A stretch of DNA of 58,181 bases, taken from the NCBI GenBank assembly GCA_017483665.1, contig JAFUVM010000006.1, positions 1 through 58,181 of the forward strand, in the 5' to 3' direction. Source of the DNA: Bacteroidaceae bacterium. Lineage in GTDB: Bacteria > Bacteroidota > Bacteroidia > Bacteroidales > Bacteroidaceae. Below the pieces are notes generated by a model. That model ran no database searches and was not told the origin of the DNA. It worked only from the letters and a program-made list of their open reading frames with translations. Shown piece by piece: positions 9,574-18,800 of this stretch (positions are counted from its first letter, which is position 1; each line of letters starts with the position of its first letter). The translations under genes and the position numbers were made by a program.

Positions 9574-9577
9574 GTCG

Positions 9578-10165
9578 TCACGGGAGGAGCATCTTCACGA
9601 CGGCATCGACCTCCTCCCGGAGCGTCATGCGGCTTGTGTCGAGGCTGAGGTCGGGATGCTCCGGAGCCTCGAATGGGGCGCTGATGCCCGTGAAGTCCTT
9701 CACCTCGCCGCGGCGGGCGCGGGCATAGAGACCCTTCACGTCGCGCCGCTCGCACTCTGCGAGGGGTGTAGCGATGTAGACCTCGCGGAAGTCCTCGGCG
9801 CCGATGATGTCGCGGGCCATCTCTCTCAGTTCCTTTGTGGGGGAGACGAAGCAGGCTATCGTCACGATGCCTGTGTCGACGAAGAGCTTGCCGATCTCGG
9901 CGATGCGGCGTATGTTCTCGCGCCGGTCCTCGGGCGAGAAGCCGAGGTTGCAGTTGATGCCTGCGCGGATGTTGTCGCCGTCGAGGATGCGACAGAGGAT
10001 GCCCCTCCGGTGAAGCTCGCGCTCCACACCTATTGCCACGGTGCTCTTGCCGCTGCCGCTCAGGCCGGTCATCCATATCATGATGCCGTGCTGACCGAGC
10101 AGCGACTCTTTGTCCTGGCGGCTCATCATCTTGTCGAAGATGGGGTATATTATCTTATCGGCCAT
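9578..10165 (-). CDS. cysC: Adenylylsulfate (APS) kinase
   Basis: Phosphorylates APS to PAPS in sulfate activation. The 195-residue protein has the P-loop GLSGSGKST at residues 34-42, the APS-binding segments LDGDNIRAGINCNLGFSPEDR and FVSPTKELREMARDIIG (each longer than its core motif), and YIATPLAECERRDVKGLYARAR. It overlaps the preceding SLC13 permease gene by 16 bp, so the two are coupled. No cysD, cysN or cysH lies in the window, so the rest of the pathway is elsewhere. Confidence 0.93.
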   Translation of the reverse strand: MADKIIYPIFDKMMSRQDKESLLGQHGIMIWMTGLSGSGKSTVAIGVERELHRRGILCRILDGDNIRAGINCNLGFSPEDRRENIRRIAEIGKLFVDTGIVTIACFVSPTKELREMARDIIGAEDFREVYIATPLAECERRDVKGLYARARRGEVKDFTGISAPFEAPEHPDLSLDTSRMTLREEVDAVVKMLLP

Positions 10166-11709
10166 ATCAAGGGTATTACGAAAACGCTAATGATGAAGAC
10201 GATGATGTTCAGCGGCAAGCCCACCTTGACGTAGTCGGTAAAGCGGTAGCCGCCGATGTTCTGCACGAGCAGGTTCGTCTGGTAGCCGATGGGTGTGCTG
10301 AAGGCTGCCGATGCCGCTATGCAGATGCAGATGAAGAAGGGCATGGGGTTCACGCCAAGCTTCTCGCTGGTGGCAAGGGCCAAGGGGAAGGCGAGTGCCG
10401 CAGCCGCATTGTTCGTGATGAGCTCGGTGAAGAGGTTCGTGATGAGGAACAGGATGGCGAGCATGGCGTAGGGGCCGTGTTCGGTCTGTCCGATGGCATC
10501 GGCGCAGGCTATGATGCCGTCGGCGATGTAGTCTGCAAAGCCGGAGTTCAGCATGCCTTTCGATATGGCAAAGGCGCAGGCAATGGTCACGAGCACGTCC
10601 CACGACATGTATTTGCTGTACTTCCGGGCGTTGAAGATGCCTGTCCATGCCATGATGACCGTTGTGACACAGACGAAGAAGAACATGTCGAACCTGAATC
10701 CCGGCACGAGCTCGCGGGCAAACGGCAGTTCGCCAATGGTGGCTCCCGCTATCATGAAGACGAGCAGGACGATGGCCAGGTAGCGCTTCCTGTGGCAGAG
10801 GGGCTGGCTGTCGTCGTCGTAGCTGGAGATGAGGAACACGGACGATTCCCGGTAGGTCTGCACAAACTTGTCGTCCGTGTCGAGCAGAAGTGTGTCGTGG
10901 CGCACCAGGGGTATGTTCATCCAGTCGCCGCTGAGCTTCTCGCCATTCCTGCGAATGGAGTGGACGTGCGCTCCGTAGTGGCGGTAGAAGTCGAACTCGT
11001 TGAGGCTCTTGCCAAGTCCCGGGAAACGGCTTCGCAGGGCTATCTCTACCAATTGCATGCCGTCGGGCTTCTCCATGAAGTCGGTTTTGCTCTCACGGTT
11101 GTCGGGCAACAGGTAGTGACTGTAGAATATAAGGTACGCAAGGCCGACCAGACAGATGAAGATGCCGACCTTCCCCAGCTCGAACATCGTCATTCCTTCG
11201 CGGCCTGTCTCCTGTATGAGACCGTTCACGACAAGGTTCGTGCTCGTGCCGATAAGGGTGCAGATGCCGCCCAGGATGGTGGCATAGCTCAGGGGGATAA
11301 GGAACTTCGTGTGCGGAAGGCCCACCTTTCTGGCCCAGTTCTTGATGATGGGCGCAAAGATGACCACGACGGGCGTGTTGTTCAGGAAGGCCGACAGGGC
11401 TGCGATGGTGGGCAGAAGCCTGGCGTTGGCGTGTGTGGCTGTCGTCTTTCCTTTGGGCAGCATGCTCAGGATGATGCGCTCCAGGATGCCGCTCCGGCGC
11501 ACGCCCTCGCTCACCAGGAAGAGCAGGGCAACCGTTATCATGCCCTTGTTGGCGAACCCTTCCAGGCACTCCTTAGGCGACAGGATGCCCGCACACAGCA
11601 TCATGACGACGCATGTGAACAGGATGAGCCCCGGCTTCAGCTTGTCGGCAATCAGTGCCCACATCATGAACACCAGGCAAAGAGCAACGAATACTACATT
11701 AAATGTCAT
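10150..11709 (-). CDS. SLC13/DASS-family anion permease, likely sulfate
   Basis: A 519-residue inner-membrane carrier with the paired DASS hairpin motifs FLNNTPVVVIFAPIIK and GGICTLIGTSTNLVVNGL in the first half, and LITNNAAAALAFPLA with TPIGYQTNLLVQNIGGYRF in the second. A single RCK_C-like cytosolic insert (about residues 215-295) separates the halves. The start ATG shares one base with the radA stop (TAATG), and the end overlaps cysC. The link to cysC suggests sulfate as the substrate. That is inference from context. Confidence 0.85.
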   Translation of the reverse strand: MTFNVVFVALCLVFMMWALIADKLKPGLILFTCVVMMLCAGILSPKECLEGFANKGMITVALLFLVSEGVRRSGILERIILSMLPKGKTTATHANARLLPTIAALSAFLNNTPVVVIFAPIIKNWARKVGLPHTKFLIPLSYATILGGICTLIGTSTNLVVNGLIQETGREGMTMFELGKVGIFICLVGLAYLIFYSHYLLPDNRESKTDFMEKPDGMQLVEIALRSRFPGLGKSLNEFDFYRHYGAHVHSIRRNGEKLSGDWMNIPLVRHDTLLLDTDDKFVQTYRESSVFLISSYDDDSQPLCHRKRYLAIVLLVFMIAGATIGELPFARELVPGFRFDMFFFVCVTTVIMAWTGIFNARKYSKYMSWDVLVTIACAFAISKGMLNSGFADYIADGIIACADAIGQTEHGPYAMLAILFLITNLFTELITNNAAAALAFPLALATSEKLGVNPMPFFICICIAASAAFSTPIGYQTNLLVQNIGGYRFTDYVKVGLPLNIIVFIISVFVIPLIWPIR

Positions 11710-13151
11710 TATCCAAACAATTCTCTTACGGCTTCCACCACCCGGCGCACCGGCACAAGCTCGATGTCATACTGCTTCTGGGAAAGCCCCTTCATGTTGT
11801 GCGACGGGATGAGGATGCGCTTGAAGCCAAGCTTCTGCGCCTCGGCAATACGCTGCTCGATGCGCGACACGGGACGTATCTCGCCGCTCAGTCCCACCTC
11901 GCCCGCCATGCAGACATCGCCCTCGATGGGCATGTCGCCGTTGCTCGACAGCACGGCTGCCACTACGCTCAGGTCGATGGCCGGGTCGGTGACGCGCAGG
12001 CCGCCTGCTATGTTCAGGAACACATCCTTCTGCGCCAGCTTGAAGCCCACACGCTTCTCCAGCACAGCCAGCAGCATGTTCAGGCGTCGGCCGTCGAAGC
12101 CCGTCGTGCTGCGCTGGGCGGTGCCGTACGCGGCGGTGCTGACCAAGGCCTGTGTCTCGATGAGGAACGGGCGTACACCCTCTATCGAACAGGAGATAGC
12201 TACGCCCGAGAGCCCTTCGCGGTTCTCCGTCAGCAGCAGCTCGCTGGGGTTGCTCACCTGCCGCAGCCCGTCGTGCCGCATCTCATAGATGCCCAGCTCG
12301 CTGGTGCTGCCGAAGCGGTTCTTGATGCTGCGCAGGATGCGGTAGAGGTAGTGCTGGTCGCCCTCGAACTGCAGCACGGCGTCCACTATGTGCTCCAGCA
12401 CCTTCGGTCCGGCCAGCGAGCCTTCCTTATTTATATGTCCGATGAGCAGGACCGATGCGCCGCCGCTCTTGGCATACTTGAGCAGGGAAGCCGCACACTC
12501 GCGAATCTGTGCGAGCGAACCGGCCGAGGACTCCACGCTCTCCGTCTGAATCGTCTGTATGGAATCGATGACGACAAGGTCGGGCTGCATCTCTTCGATG
12601 TGCTGGTATATCTGTTCGAGCGACGTCTCGCAAAGGATGTAGACGCCCTCTGACTTTCCCTGTGAAGAGGATTCCGGACTTGAAGTCTCCCCTTTAAGGG
12701 GTGATTTAGAAGGGTCTTCCAGCCTGTCAGCTCTCAGCTTTATCTGCCTTGCGCTTTCCTCACCGCTGACGTAGAGGATGCGGCGGTCCTTCAGCCTAAG
12801 CACGGTCTGCAGCACGAGCGTACTCTTGCCGATGCCCGGCTCGCCGCCCAGCAGGACCAGGCTTCCGGGCACCATGCCGCCGCCCAGCACGCGGTTCAGC
12901 TCGGCATCGCCCATGTCTATGCGCGGCTCGGCATCGACCTCTATCTCATGCAGAAGCTTTGCCTTCGCTCCCTCCTGTGGAGTTGCCGATAACCCCGGGC
13001 GGGTCGTTCCTCTTCTTGAAGGACTGGGCGAGGCAGCTACCTTAATCTCCCTCATCGAGTCCCAACGGCCGCAGGCGGGACACTTGCCCATCCACTTCAC
13101 GCTCTCCTGTCCGCAGTATTCGCAGACGTACATCGTCTTGTCCTTTGCCAC
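11709..13151 (-). CDS. radA: DNA repair ATPase RadA
   Basis: RecA-like helicase that drives branch migration in homologous recombination. Visible parts in order are the C4 zinc finger CEYCGQESVKWMGKCPACGRW (two CxxC pairs), Walker A GGEPGIGKST, the RadA signature KNRFGSTSELGIYEM, and a C-terminal Lon-like domain (GDVCMAGEVGLSGEIRPV). At 480 residues it is about 20 longer than usual because of two palindromic insertions at residues 38-62 and 146-169, both in linkers between conserved blocks. It follows tex by 86 bp and is translationally coupled to the SLC13 gene. Confidence 0.95.
   Translation of the reverse strand: MAKDKTMYVCEYCGQESVKWMGKCPACGRWDSMREIKVAASPSPSRRGTTRPGLSATPQEGAKAKLLHEIEVDAEPRIDMGDAELNRVLGGGMVPGSLVLLGGEPGIGKSTLVLQTVLRLKDRRILYVSGEESARQIKLRADRLEDPSKSPLKGETSSPESSSQGKSEGVYILCETSLEQIYQHIEEMQPDLVVIDSIQTIQTESVESSAGSLAQIRECAASLLKYAKSGGASVLLIGHINKEGSLAGPKVLEHIVDAVLQFEGDQHYLYRILRSIKNRFGSTSELGIYEMRHDGLRQVSNPSELLLTENREGLSGVAISCSIEGVRPFLIETQALVSTAAYGTAQRSTTGFDGRRLNMLLAVLEKRVGFKLAQKDVFLNIAGGLRVTDPAIDLSVVAAVLSSNGDMPIEGDVCMAGEVGLSGEIRPVSRIEQRIAEAQKLGFKRILIPSHNMKGLSQKQYDIELVPVRRVVEAVRELFG
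12645..12716 (-). repeat. In-frame palindromic element in radA (second copy)
   Basis: About 72 bp encoding SKSPLKGETSSPESSSQGKSEG. Imperfectly complementary arms (plus strand: ccctctgactttccctg near 12647, and ggggtgatttagaaggg near 12699) with an internal ctcccctttaaggggt palindrome. It splits the otherwise conserved link between RADRLE and VYILCETSLEQI. E. coli RadA has only about a nine-residue connector here. Confidence 0.75.
12964..13039 (-). repeat. Degenerate palindromic element in radA (first copy)
   Basis: About 76 bp encoding AASPSPSRRGTTRPG and SATPQEGAKA. One end reads gcctcgcccagtcc and the other, in inverse orientation, gccttcgctccctcc, giving weak arm complementarity. This looks like an older copy. 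It lies between the zinc finger and the ATPase core. Confidence 0.55.
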
Positions 13152-13221
13152 AGAAATAATTTACAATTTACAGGGCTTCGCCCATTTACTATTTACGATT
13201 TATTTTCAGTTTAACAATTTG

Positions 13222-13245
13222 TTCCCCCTGAAGGGGGTTAGGGGA
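13222..13245. repeat. Solo palindrome supplying the tex stop codon
   Basis: ttccccctgaaggggg followed by ttaggggatcc. It resembles a single arm of the in-gene elements. On the minus strand the tex frame ends SLSMRIP and its TAA stop (13238-13240) lies within this element, implying that the natural C-terminus was altered by the insertion. Confidence 0.6.
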
Positions 13246-15355
13246 TCCTCATGCTTAGCGATATTCTTTCCCTCTGCATGTCAACCCCTACGACGCGCAC
13301 CATGACGTGCTGCCCGAGGCTGACCACCGTGGTCGGGTCCTTCACGAAGCGGTCGGCGAGCTGCGAGACGTGGACGAGTCCCTTCGTGTGAACACCGATG
13401 TCGACGAAGGCACCGAAGTTCGTGATGTTCGTCACGATGCCCGGCAGCACCATGCCTTCGCGCAGGTCGCCGATGTCGTGCACCGTCTCGTCGAAGGCAA
13501 AGGTGTGCAACGGCTCGCGCGGGTCAAGTCCGGGCTTGTCCAGCTCCGCCATGATGTCGTGCAGCGTAGCGGGTCCTACGTCTTCGCTGATGTAGCGGCT
13601 GATGTCAATCTTCTCGCGCAGGGACTTGTCTGCCATGAGCTGAGCCACGGTGCAGTGCTGGTCGTGTGCCATCTGCTCCACAAGTTCGTAGCGCTCGGGG
13701 TGCACGGCACTGTTGTCGAGCGGCTGTGTGCCGCCCTTGATGCGCAGGAAGCCGGCCGATTGCTCGAAGGCCTTGGCACCGAGCCGCGGCACCTTCATCA
13801 GTTCCTTGCGGGAACGGAAGGGACCGTTCTCCTTGCGATAGTGCACGATGTTCTGTGCCAATGAAGGCCCCAGGCCGCTGACGTAGGTGAGCAGCCACTG
13901 GCTGGCCGTGTTCAGGTTCACGCCGACACGGTTCACGCAGGCAACGACTGTTTCCTCCAGGCTCTTTCGGAGCGCTGTCTGGTTCACGTCCTTCTGGTAC
14001 TGACCGACGCCGATGCTCGAAGGGTCAATCTTGACAAGTTCTGCCAAGGGGTCCATCAGTCGGCGGCCGATGCTGACGGCACCGCGCACCGTCACGTCCT
14101 CGTCGGGGAACTCCTGCCGTGCGATGTCGCTGGCGCTGTAGATGCTGGCTCCGTCCTCGCTGACGCTGTAGACTTCCACGCTGTCGGGCAGGTCCAGGTG
14201 TCGCACGAAATCCTCCGTCTCGCGGCCAGCCGTACCGTTGCCGATGCTGATGGCTTGCACCGCGTACTTCTCGACGAGGTTCTGCACGGTCAGCATCGCC
14301 TTGACGCGCTCGGCGCGGGGCGGGTGAGGGAAGATGACGTCGTGGTGCAACAGGTTGCCTTCCGCATCGAGGCACACCACTTTGCAGCCGGTACGGAAGC
14401 CCGGGTCGATAGCCATCACGCGCTTCTGTCCCAGAGGTGAAGCCATGAGCAGTTGCTCCAGGTTGCGGACGAAGATGCGGATGGCTTCCTCGTCGGCTTT
14501 CTGCTTCGACGATGCTCCGAACTCGTTGCTGATGCTTGGCTCAAGCAGGCGTTTGTAACCGTCCTCTACGGCTTCCTGCACGGCACGGCTGCTTTCGCTG
14601 TGCCCCCTGACGAACTGCCGCGCAATGCGTTCCATGGCAGGCTCGTCGTCTACGCAAATCGCGACACGCAGGATGCCTTCCGCCTCGCCTCGGCGCATTG
14701 CCAGCAACCGATGGCTGGAACAGCGCTTCAGGGGCTCCTGCCAGTCGAAGTAGTCGCGGAAGTTCTGTCCTTCGGCATCCTTGCCTTTGATGACTTTGCT
14801 CTGTATCATGGCATGAAGGGTGAAGGTCGTGCGCAAAGTCTGCCGTGCACGTTCGTCCTCACTCACGCGTTCGGCAATGATGTCCTTTGCTCCTTGCAGA
14901 GACCCCTCAAAGTCTTCCTTCAAAGGAGAGACTTTCTCAACGAGTTGTGCCAATGACACATCTGGCCTCTGCCGCATGATGGCATCGGCCAGCGGCTCCA
15001 GTCCTGTCTCGCGAGCCACTTGTGCCCGGGTGCGGCGCTTCTGCTTGTAGGGCAGGTAGATGTCCTCGAGCGTCGTGGCATCCCAGCAGTCTTCTATTCT
15101 GCTGCGCAGTTCCGGCGTGAGCTTTCCTTGTCCGTCGATGGCAGAAAGGATGTACTCCTTGCGGTGTTCCAGCTCGATGACATTGTCCAGTTCCTTGGCC
15201 ACCTGTGCCACTTCCACATCCGTCATGCCGCCGGTCGCTTCCTTGCGGTAGCGGCTGATGAAGGGAACTGTGGCGCCATCCTGCAGCAGGTCCACCACTT
15301 GTCGCACGTATTTCTCCTTTAGTCCTGTGCGTTGGGCAATCAGGTCGTAGTTCAT
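13238..15355 (-). CDS. Tex-family transcription/RNA-binding protein
   Basis: A 705-residue Tex (YhgF) protein: N-terminal Tex helices, the YqgF RNase H-like domain near residue 315 (MAIDPGFRTGCKVVCLD), helix-hairpin-helix segments (LNTASQWLLTYVSGLGP; FRSRKELMKVPRLG) and a C-terminal S1 domain (GIVTNITNFGAFVDIG, THKGLVHVSQL-like). Homologues bind nucleic acid and affect transcription; the exact role is unclear. The C-terminus stops right after the S1 domain at a palindromic repeat. A second short palindrome within coding sequence (14909-14935) encodes SPLKEDFEGSLQG, resembling the peptide made by the in-gene elements. Confidence 0.92.
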   Translation of the reverse strand: MNYDLIAQRTGLKEKYVRQVVDLLQDGATVPFISRYRKEATGGMTDVEVAQVAKELDNVIELEHRKEYILSAIDGQGKLTPELRSRIEDCWDATTLEDIYLPYKQKRRTRAQVARETGLEPLADAIMRQRPDVSLAQLVEKVSPLKEDFEGSLQGAKDIIAERVSEDERARQTLRTTFTLHAMIQSKVIKGKDAEGQNFRDYFDWQEPLKRCSSHRLLAMRRGEAEGILRVAICVDDEPAMERIARQFVRGHSESSRAVQEAVEDGYKRLLEPSISNEFGASSKQKADEEAIRIFVRNLEQLLMASPLGQKRVMAIDPGFRTGCKVVCLDAEGNLLHHDVIFPHPPRAERVKAMLTVQNLVEKYAVQAISIGNGTAGRETEDFVRHLDLPDSVEVYSVSEDGASIYSASDIARQEFPDEDVTVRGAVSIGRRLMDPLAELVKIDPSSIGVGQYQKDVNQTALRKSLEETVVACVNRVGVNLNTASQWLLTYVSGLGPSLAQNIVHYRKENGPFRSRKELMKVPRLGAKAFEQSAGFLRIKGGTQPLDNSAVHPERYELVEQMAHDQHCTVAQLMADKSLREKIDISRYISEDVGPATLHDIMAELDKPGLDPREPLHTFAFDETVHDIGDLREGMVLPGIVTNITNFGAFVDIGVHTKGLVHVSQLADRFVKDPTTVVSLGQHVMVRVVGVDMQRERISLSMRIP

Positions 15356-15387
15356 AAACTTCTCAGACTGTTAATTATTTCTGCGTG

Positions 15388-15395
15388 CAAAGATA
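15388..15395 (-). promoter_or_regulatory. -7 box for tex
   Basis: Minus strand reads TATCTTTG, 32 bp before the tex ATG. It probably drives tex, radA, the SLC13 gene and cysC together, because later gaps are 86 bp or less and two of them are overlaps. Confidence 0.65.
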
Positions 15396-15612
15396 CGACA
15401 AATAATCCGTAAATCAAAATTTCCGAATACAGAATCACATATCATAAGGTTTTTGCGAAATAATCTGCAAATCTGCCATAAGTCGTGCAATGCTCTGGAA
15501 ATAGCTCCGTTACAATATGACAGATGCTATGATAGATGGTTGAGAAAGTGGAATGAATTAACAGAACACAATGCCTGTAGCCCATTCGCTGAATGGCTCA
15601 TTCCCGGCGCAA

Positions 15613-15678
15613 GGGAACGGAGGGTACGGCACTGGGGAACGATGGGTACGGCGCGTGGGAATACTGGAGTATCGAGGC
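15613..15678. repeat. 22-bp phased repeat array, three units (locus A3)
   Basis: Units begin gggaacggagggtacgg, gggaacgatgggtacgg and gggaatactggagtatc at 15613, 15635 and 15657, exactly 22 bp apart. The third is diverged. It lies in the 477-bp gap between tex and the GH76 gene. The rest of the gap holds the tex promoter, AT-rich sequence and the inverted repeat at 15733. I see no convincing gene there. Confidence 0.7.
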
Positions 15679-15732
15679 AAAGAATGCGGATATTCATTAT
15701 GTTTCCCCTCAAGTGATCTGCCAATCTGCCAT

Positions 15733-15793
15733 CAATCTGCCACACTCACATCTTTTTGTTTATCTACTGTTTAGACGTGGCTGTGGCAGATTG
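15733..15793. repeat. Inverted repeat with repeated atctgcca words, downstream of GH76
   Basis: caatctgccac (15733-15743) pairs with gtggcagattg (15783-15793) across 39 bases. Extra copies of the word atctgcca occur at about 15470, 15724 and, inverted, 15793. It is 40 bp past the GH76 stop (minus sense), so it may end that transcript. No U-tract follows directly. Confidence 0.45.
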
Positions 15794-15832
15794 GCAGATT
15801 ATTTGGAGAAAACTTTTTGGTAGCTTGTGCTT

Positions 15833-18800
15833 CTATTTGAGAATCTTCTTGCCGCCCACGATGTAGATGCCGCGAGGCAGGGTGTCGGTCTTGCTGCCGG
15901 CAACCTTGCGTCCGCTGAGGTCGTAGACGCTTTGGTCGGCCAGCCAGGGGCTGAAGGACTCTGTACTGCGGATTGCCGTTCCGTCCTCTTCGAGGTTAAG
16001 CAGCTGCAGTTCGCCTATCTGAATCTGTGTGGCTCCGGCAGTCTCGCTGACGGTGAGGCGGTAGTTGCTGTAGGGTTCTGTTGCCTCGGCAGCGTAGAAT
16101 TGTGTGGCGTAGCGATGGGAGAAGCTCTGTGCGGAGCGGCTGTCGAGCTGTGTCCATGTGTCGCCATCGTTGCTTCCCTCCAGCGTCCAGCTGGCCGGGT
16201 CGCGTGTCGGCTCGTTCTTGCTGGCGGTGATGGCGTAGGTGTTGATGCTGACGGGCTGGTCGTAGTTCACGAGGATGCTGACCGGTTCGCTGAAGTCTGC
16301 GTGGTAGCAGGTGGTGCGGTTGCCGTCGTTGATGCGCCCGATGAGTTCTGTGTTGGCAAGGCCGACGGCTGTGGCATCGACAGAGGCCGGGGCGGTGAAG
16401 CTCGGGTCATCTGCTTCGGCAATGGCAGCTCCATAGAGTTCAAACTCGGCCAGGCGGACACTTGCGGAGGCCGCTTCTGTGACTTTGAGGCGGAAGTGCT
16501 TGAAGAGCTTCGTTGTGGAAGCCGTGGAGGTGAGCCGCCAGCCGCGGGACTGGAAGGTCAGGGCTTTTGTCGAAAGCTGCGTCTCTGTGCCGTTGTCGTC
16601 AACGCCATAGATGATAATGTTCTGCGGGTCGAGCTCGGCATCGTCAGCGCTGAGGAACGAATAGCCAAGCAGCTTCACGGGAAGCGGTGTCTGGAAGTCC
16701 CAGTAGAGGTCGTCGCCGCTGATGGTGGAGAAGGTTGTGCCGTCGTTGTCGATGAGTGCCGCTGCGTCGCTGCCGTCGCTGGCTATGGCAGAAGCTATCT
16801 CGGTGACGTCGGCAAAGAAGGTGCCGTAGTCGGGCTTCCCGAAGAGCTGCCATTGCGTAATCTGTGCATCCTCGTCCGTTATGGTCAGGCGATAGTTGAG
16901 GTATGCCGTCCCGGAGTTAATGCGATAGACGTTCGTGCAGCCGTCGTAGGGGAAGTCTGCCTCTGCCTGCTGGTCGATGACTTTCCAACCTGTTCCCGAT
17001 GTCGAGCCTTCCAGCTTCCACGATGTCGGTGCCTTTGCCTTGTCGCCGATGGTGATGCTGTAGGCTGTGAGTGTGTTGTTTCCTGTTGTCTTCAAGGTGG
17101 CAGTCAGCGGAGTGGTGAAGGCAGTTGTTCCCACATGGTCGATGAGTGCCTCGTAGCCTTCGGTGATGACCTCAATGCTTGATGTCAGGTCCTGCCGGTC
17201 GATGCAGCGGCCCAGCAACTGCCATTCGGAGAGAGAGAGCTGCGTCTGCGTGTCGTCGCTGTCAAAGAGCAGACGATAATAGGTATAGTCCTTTGTGGTC
17301 TGCACCTCGGCGAAGTACCGTTGTCCGCGGACGCTGAAGGTTGTGTCGGCTTCTGTGTGGAGCGTCTCCCAGTTCTGTCCGTCGTCGGAAGCTTGCAGTG
17401 CCCATCCCTTCGGATTGCCGTCGACGTCGCCCGAGAAGAGCTGATAGGCATTGATGTGCATGGGCGACGGACTCTGATACTGCACCCAAGTCTCTGCTTC
17501 GGCCTCGCGGTTGGCGGTGCAGAGCGTTGTCAGGTCATCGTCGACGAGGGCCTCGGTTCCTTCTGCGCCAAAGGATGTCGTGACTTTGCCGCCTCCGTTG
17601 GTCAGGTCGGCGTAGACGGGATTGAGGCTCTGGAACTGCCACCAGTTGATGGAAGTCTGTCCTGTGCCGGAGGAAACGAAGTAGATGTCGTGGACGCCTG
17701 TGACGGGCTGGTTGATCATCTTCCGTATGGTGTCCCAGGTCTTGGTTGCTGTGAGCTCGCTGCCCTTGACGGTGCAGAGCAGGGTGCCCTTCTTGGCAGT
17801 GGGCTGGTCGAGGAAGACGTTGACGCTGGTCGCGCTGAGTGTTATCTTCAGGCGCAGGTCGATGTGCGAGGCAGGCTTGTCGCCGAAGTCCACCCGGCGA
17901 TAGCCGATGTAGTTGCTGCTCTTCATGCCTCCCACCATGCCGCTGCCGTCGTCGCCGTTATCGCCGTAGACGACGGGAGCGTTGCGGACGTAGTTGAAGT
18001 CCTCGGCCTGGTTCTGTGCGTAGGCATCGTGGCTGTCCACGGCTCCGATGTGGCAGTTGAAGGCTGCCGAGACGCACGTCATGTTGCCGTCGTTGCCGAA
18101 GTTCTTGTATTCGCTGCCTTCGAGGTGCTTGAAGTCTTCCTCCGCTTTGGTGAGCCATGCGGAGGATGTGATGCCGGAGGAGTTGCGGTTGTTCCAGGCG
18201 TGGTATGCGTTCTTGGCTATCCAGGCATAGTGCTGCGGAGCGTTGAAGTCCTCGGCGTACTTGCGGATGTATCGGAGCATGATGCCCTTGAAGGTAGTGA
18301 GGTCGCCGCTTACTGTCTGGCAGACGTGTATGATGCCTTTCGAGTTAGCCATGTTAGCTTCCGACCATTTGATGATGGCATCGGCATCGTCCTTGAACAT
18401 CTGGTCGCCGTAGTGGTTGTAGAGCATGATGGCAGCGCCGAGGCATGTTCCCTGGTTGTATGTGGAGGCCCAATAGTTGTAGCTCTTGCTTCCCTGGTCG
18501 TAGCTGTCCCAGACCTTTCCCGTGGGTTTGCCGCCCGACATCTCGAAGAGAGTGGCACGCTCGGCAAGGTAGGTCTTCTTTGCCTTCTCGTAGTAGCTGT
18601 CGTCGGCCTGTGCGATGGCAAGATAGCAGGCGCAGACGGCGGCGGGACCGTTGATGCAGGAATTGGTTCCCTTGCTCGTCGAGCTGTGTTTCCATTGCAG
18701 GAGGTCGTTGCCGTAGCAGTCGGCGCGCTTGAACATGCCGTCGAAGTTCGTCTTGGCGGTAGTTCTGTATTTCGTCTGTCCGGTGAGCAGGTAGGCCCGG

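Noticed and set aside
14909..14935. Full palindromic insertion in tex encoding SPLKEDFEGSLQG
   Set aside because: The DNA is a short 27-bp palindrome and Tex orthologues have a similar-length segment here, so insertion is uncertain; mentioned only in the tex entry.
15453..15823. Overlapping short open frames of 60-90 codons between tex and GH76
   Set aside because: Several frames overlap on both strands, have low-complexity or repeat-derived sequence, no promoter and no family resemblance.
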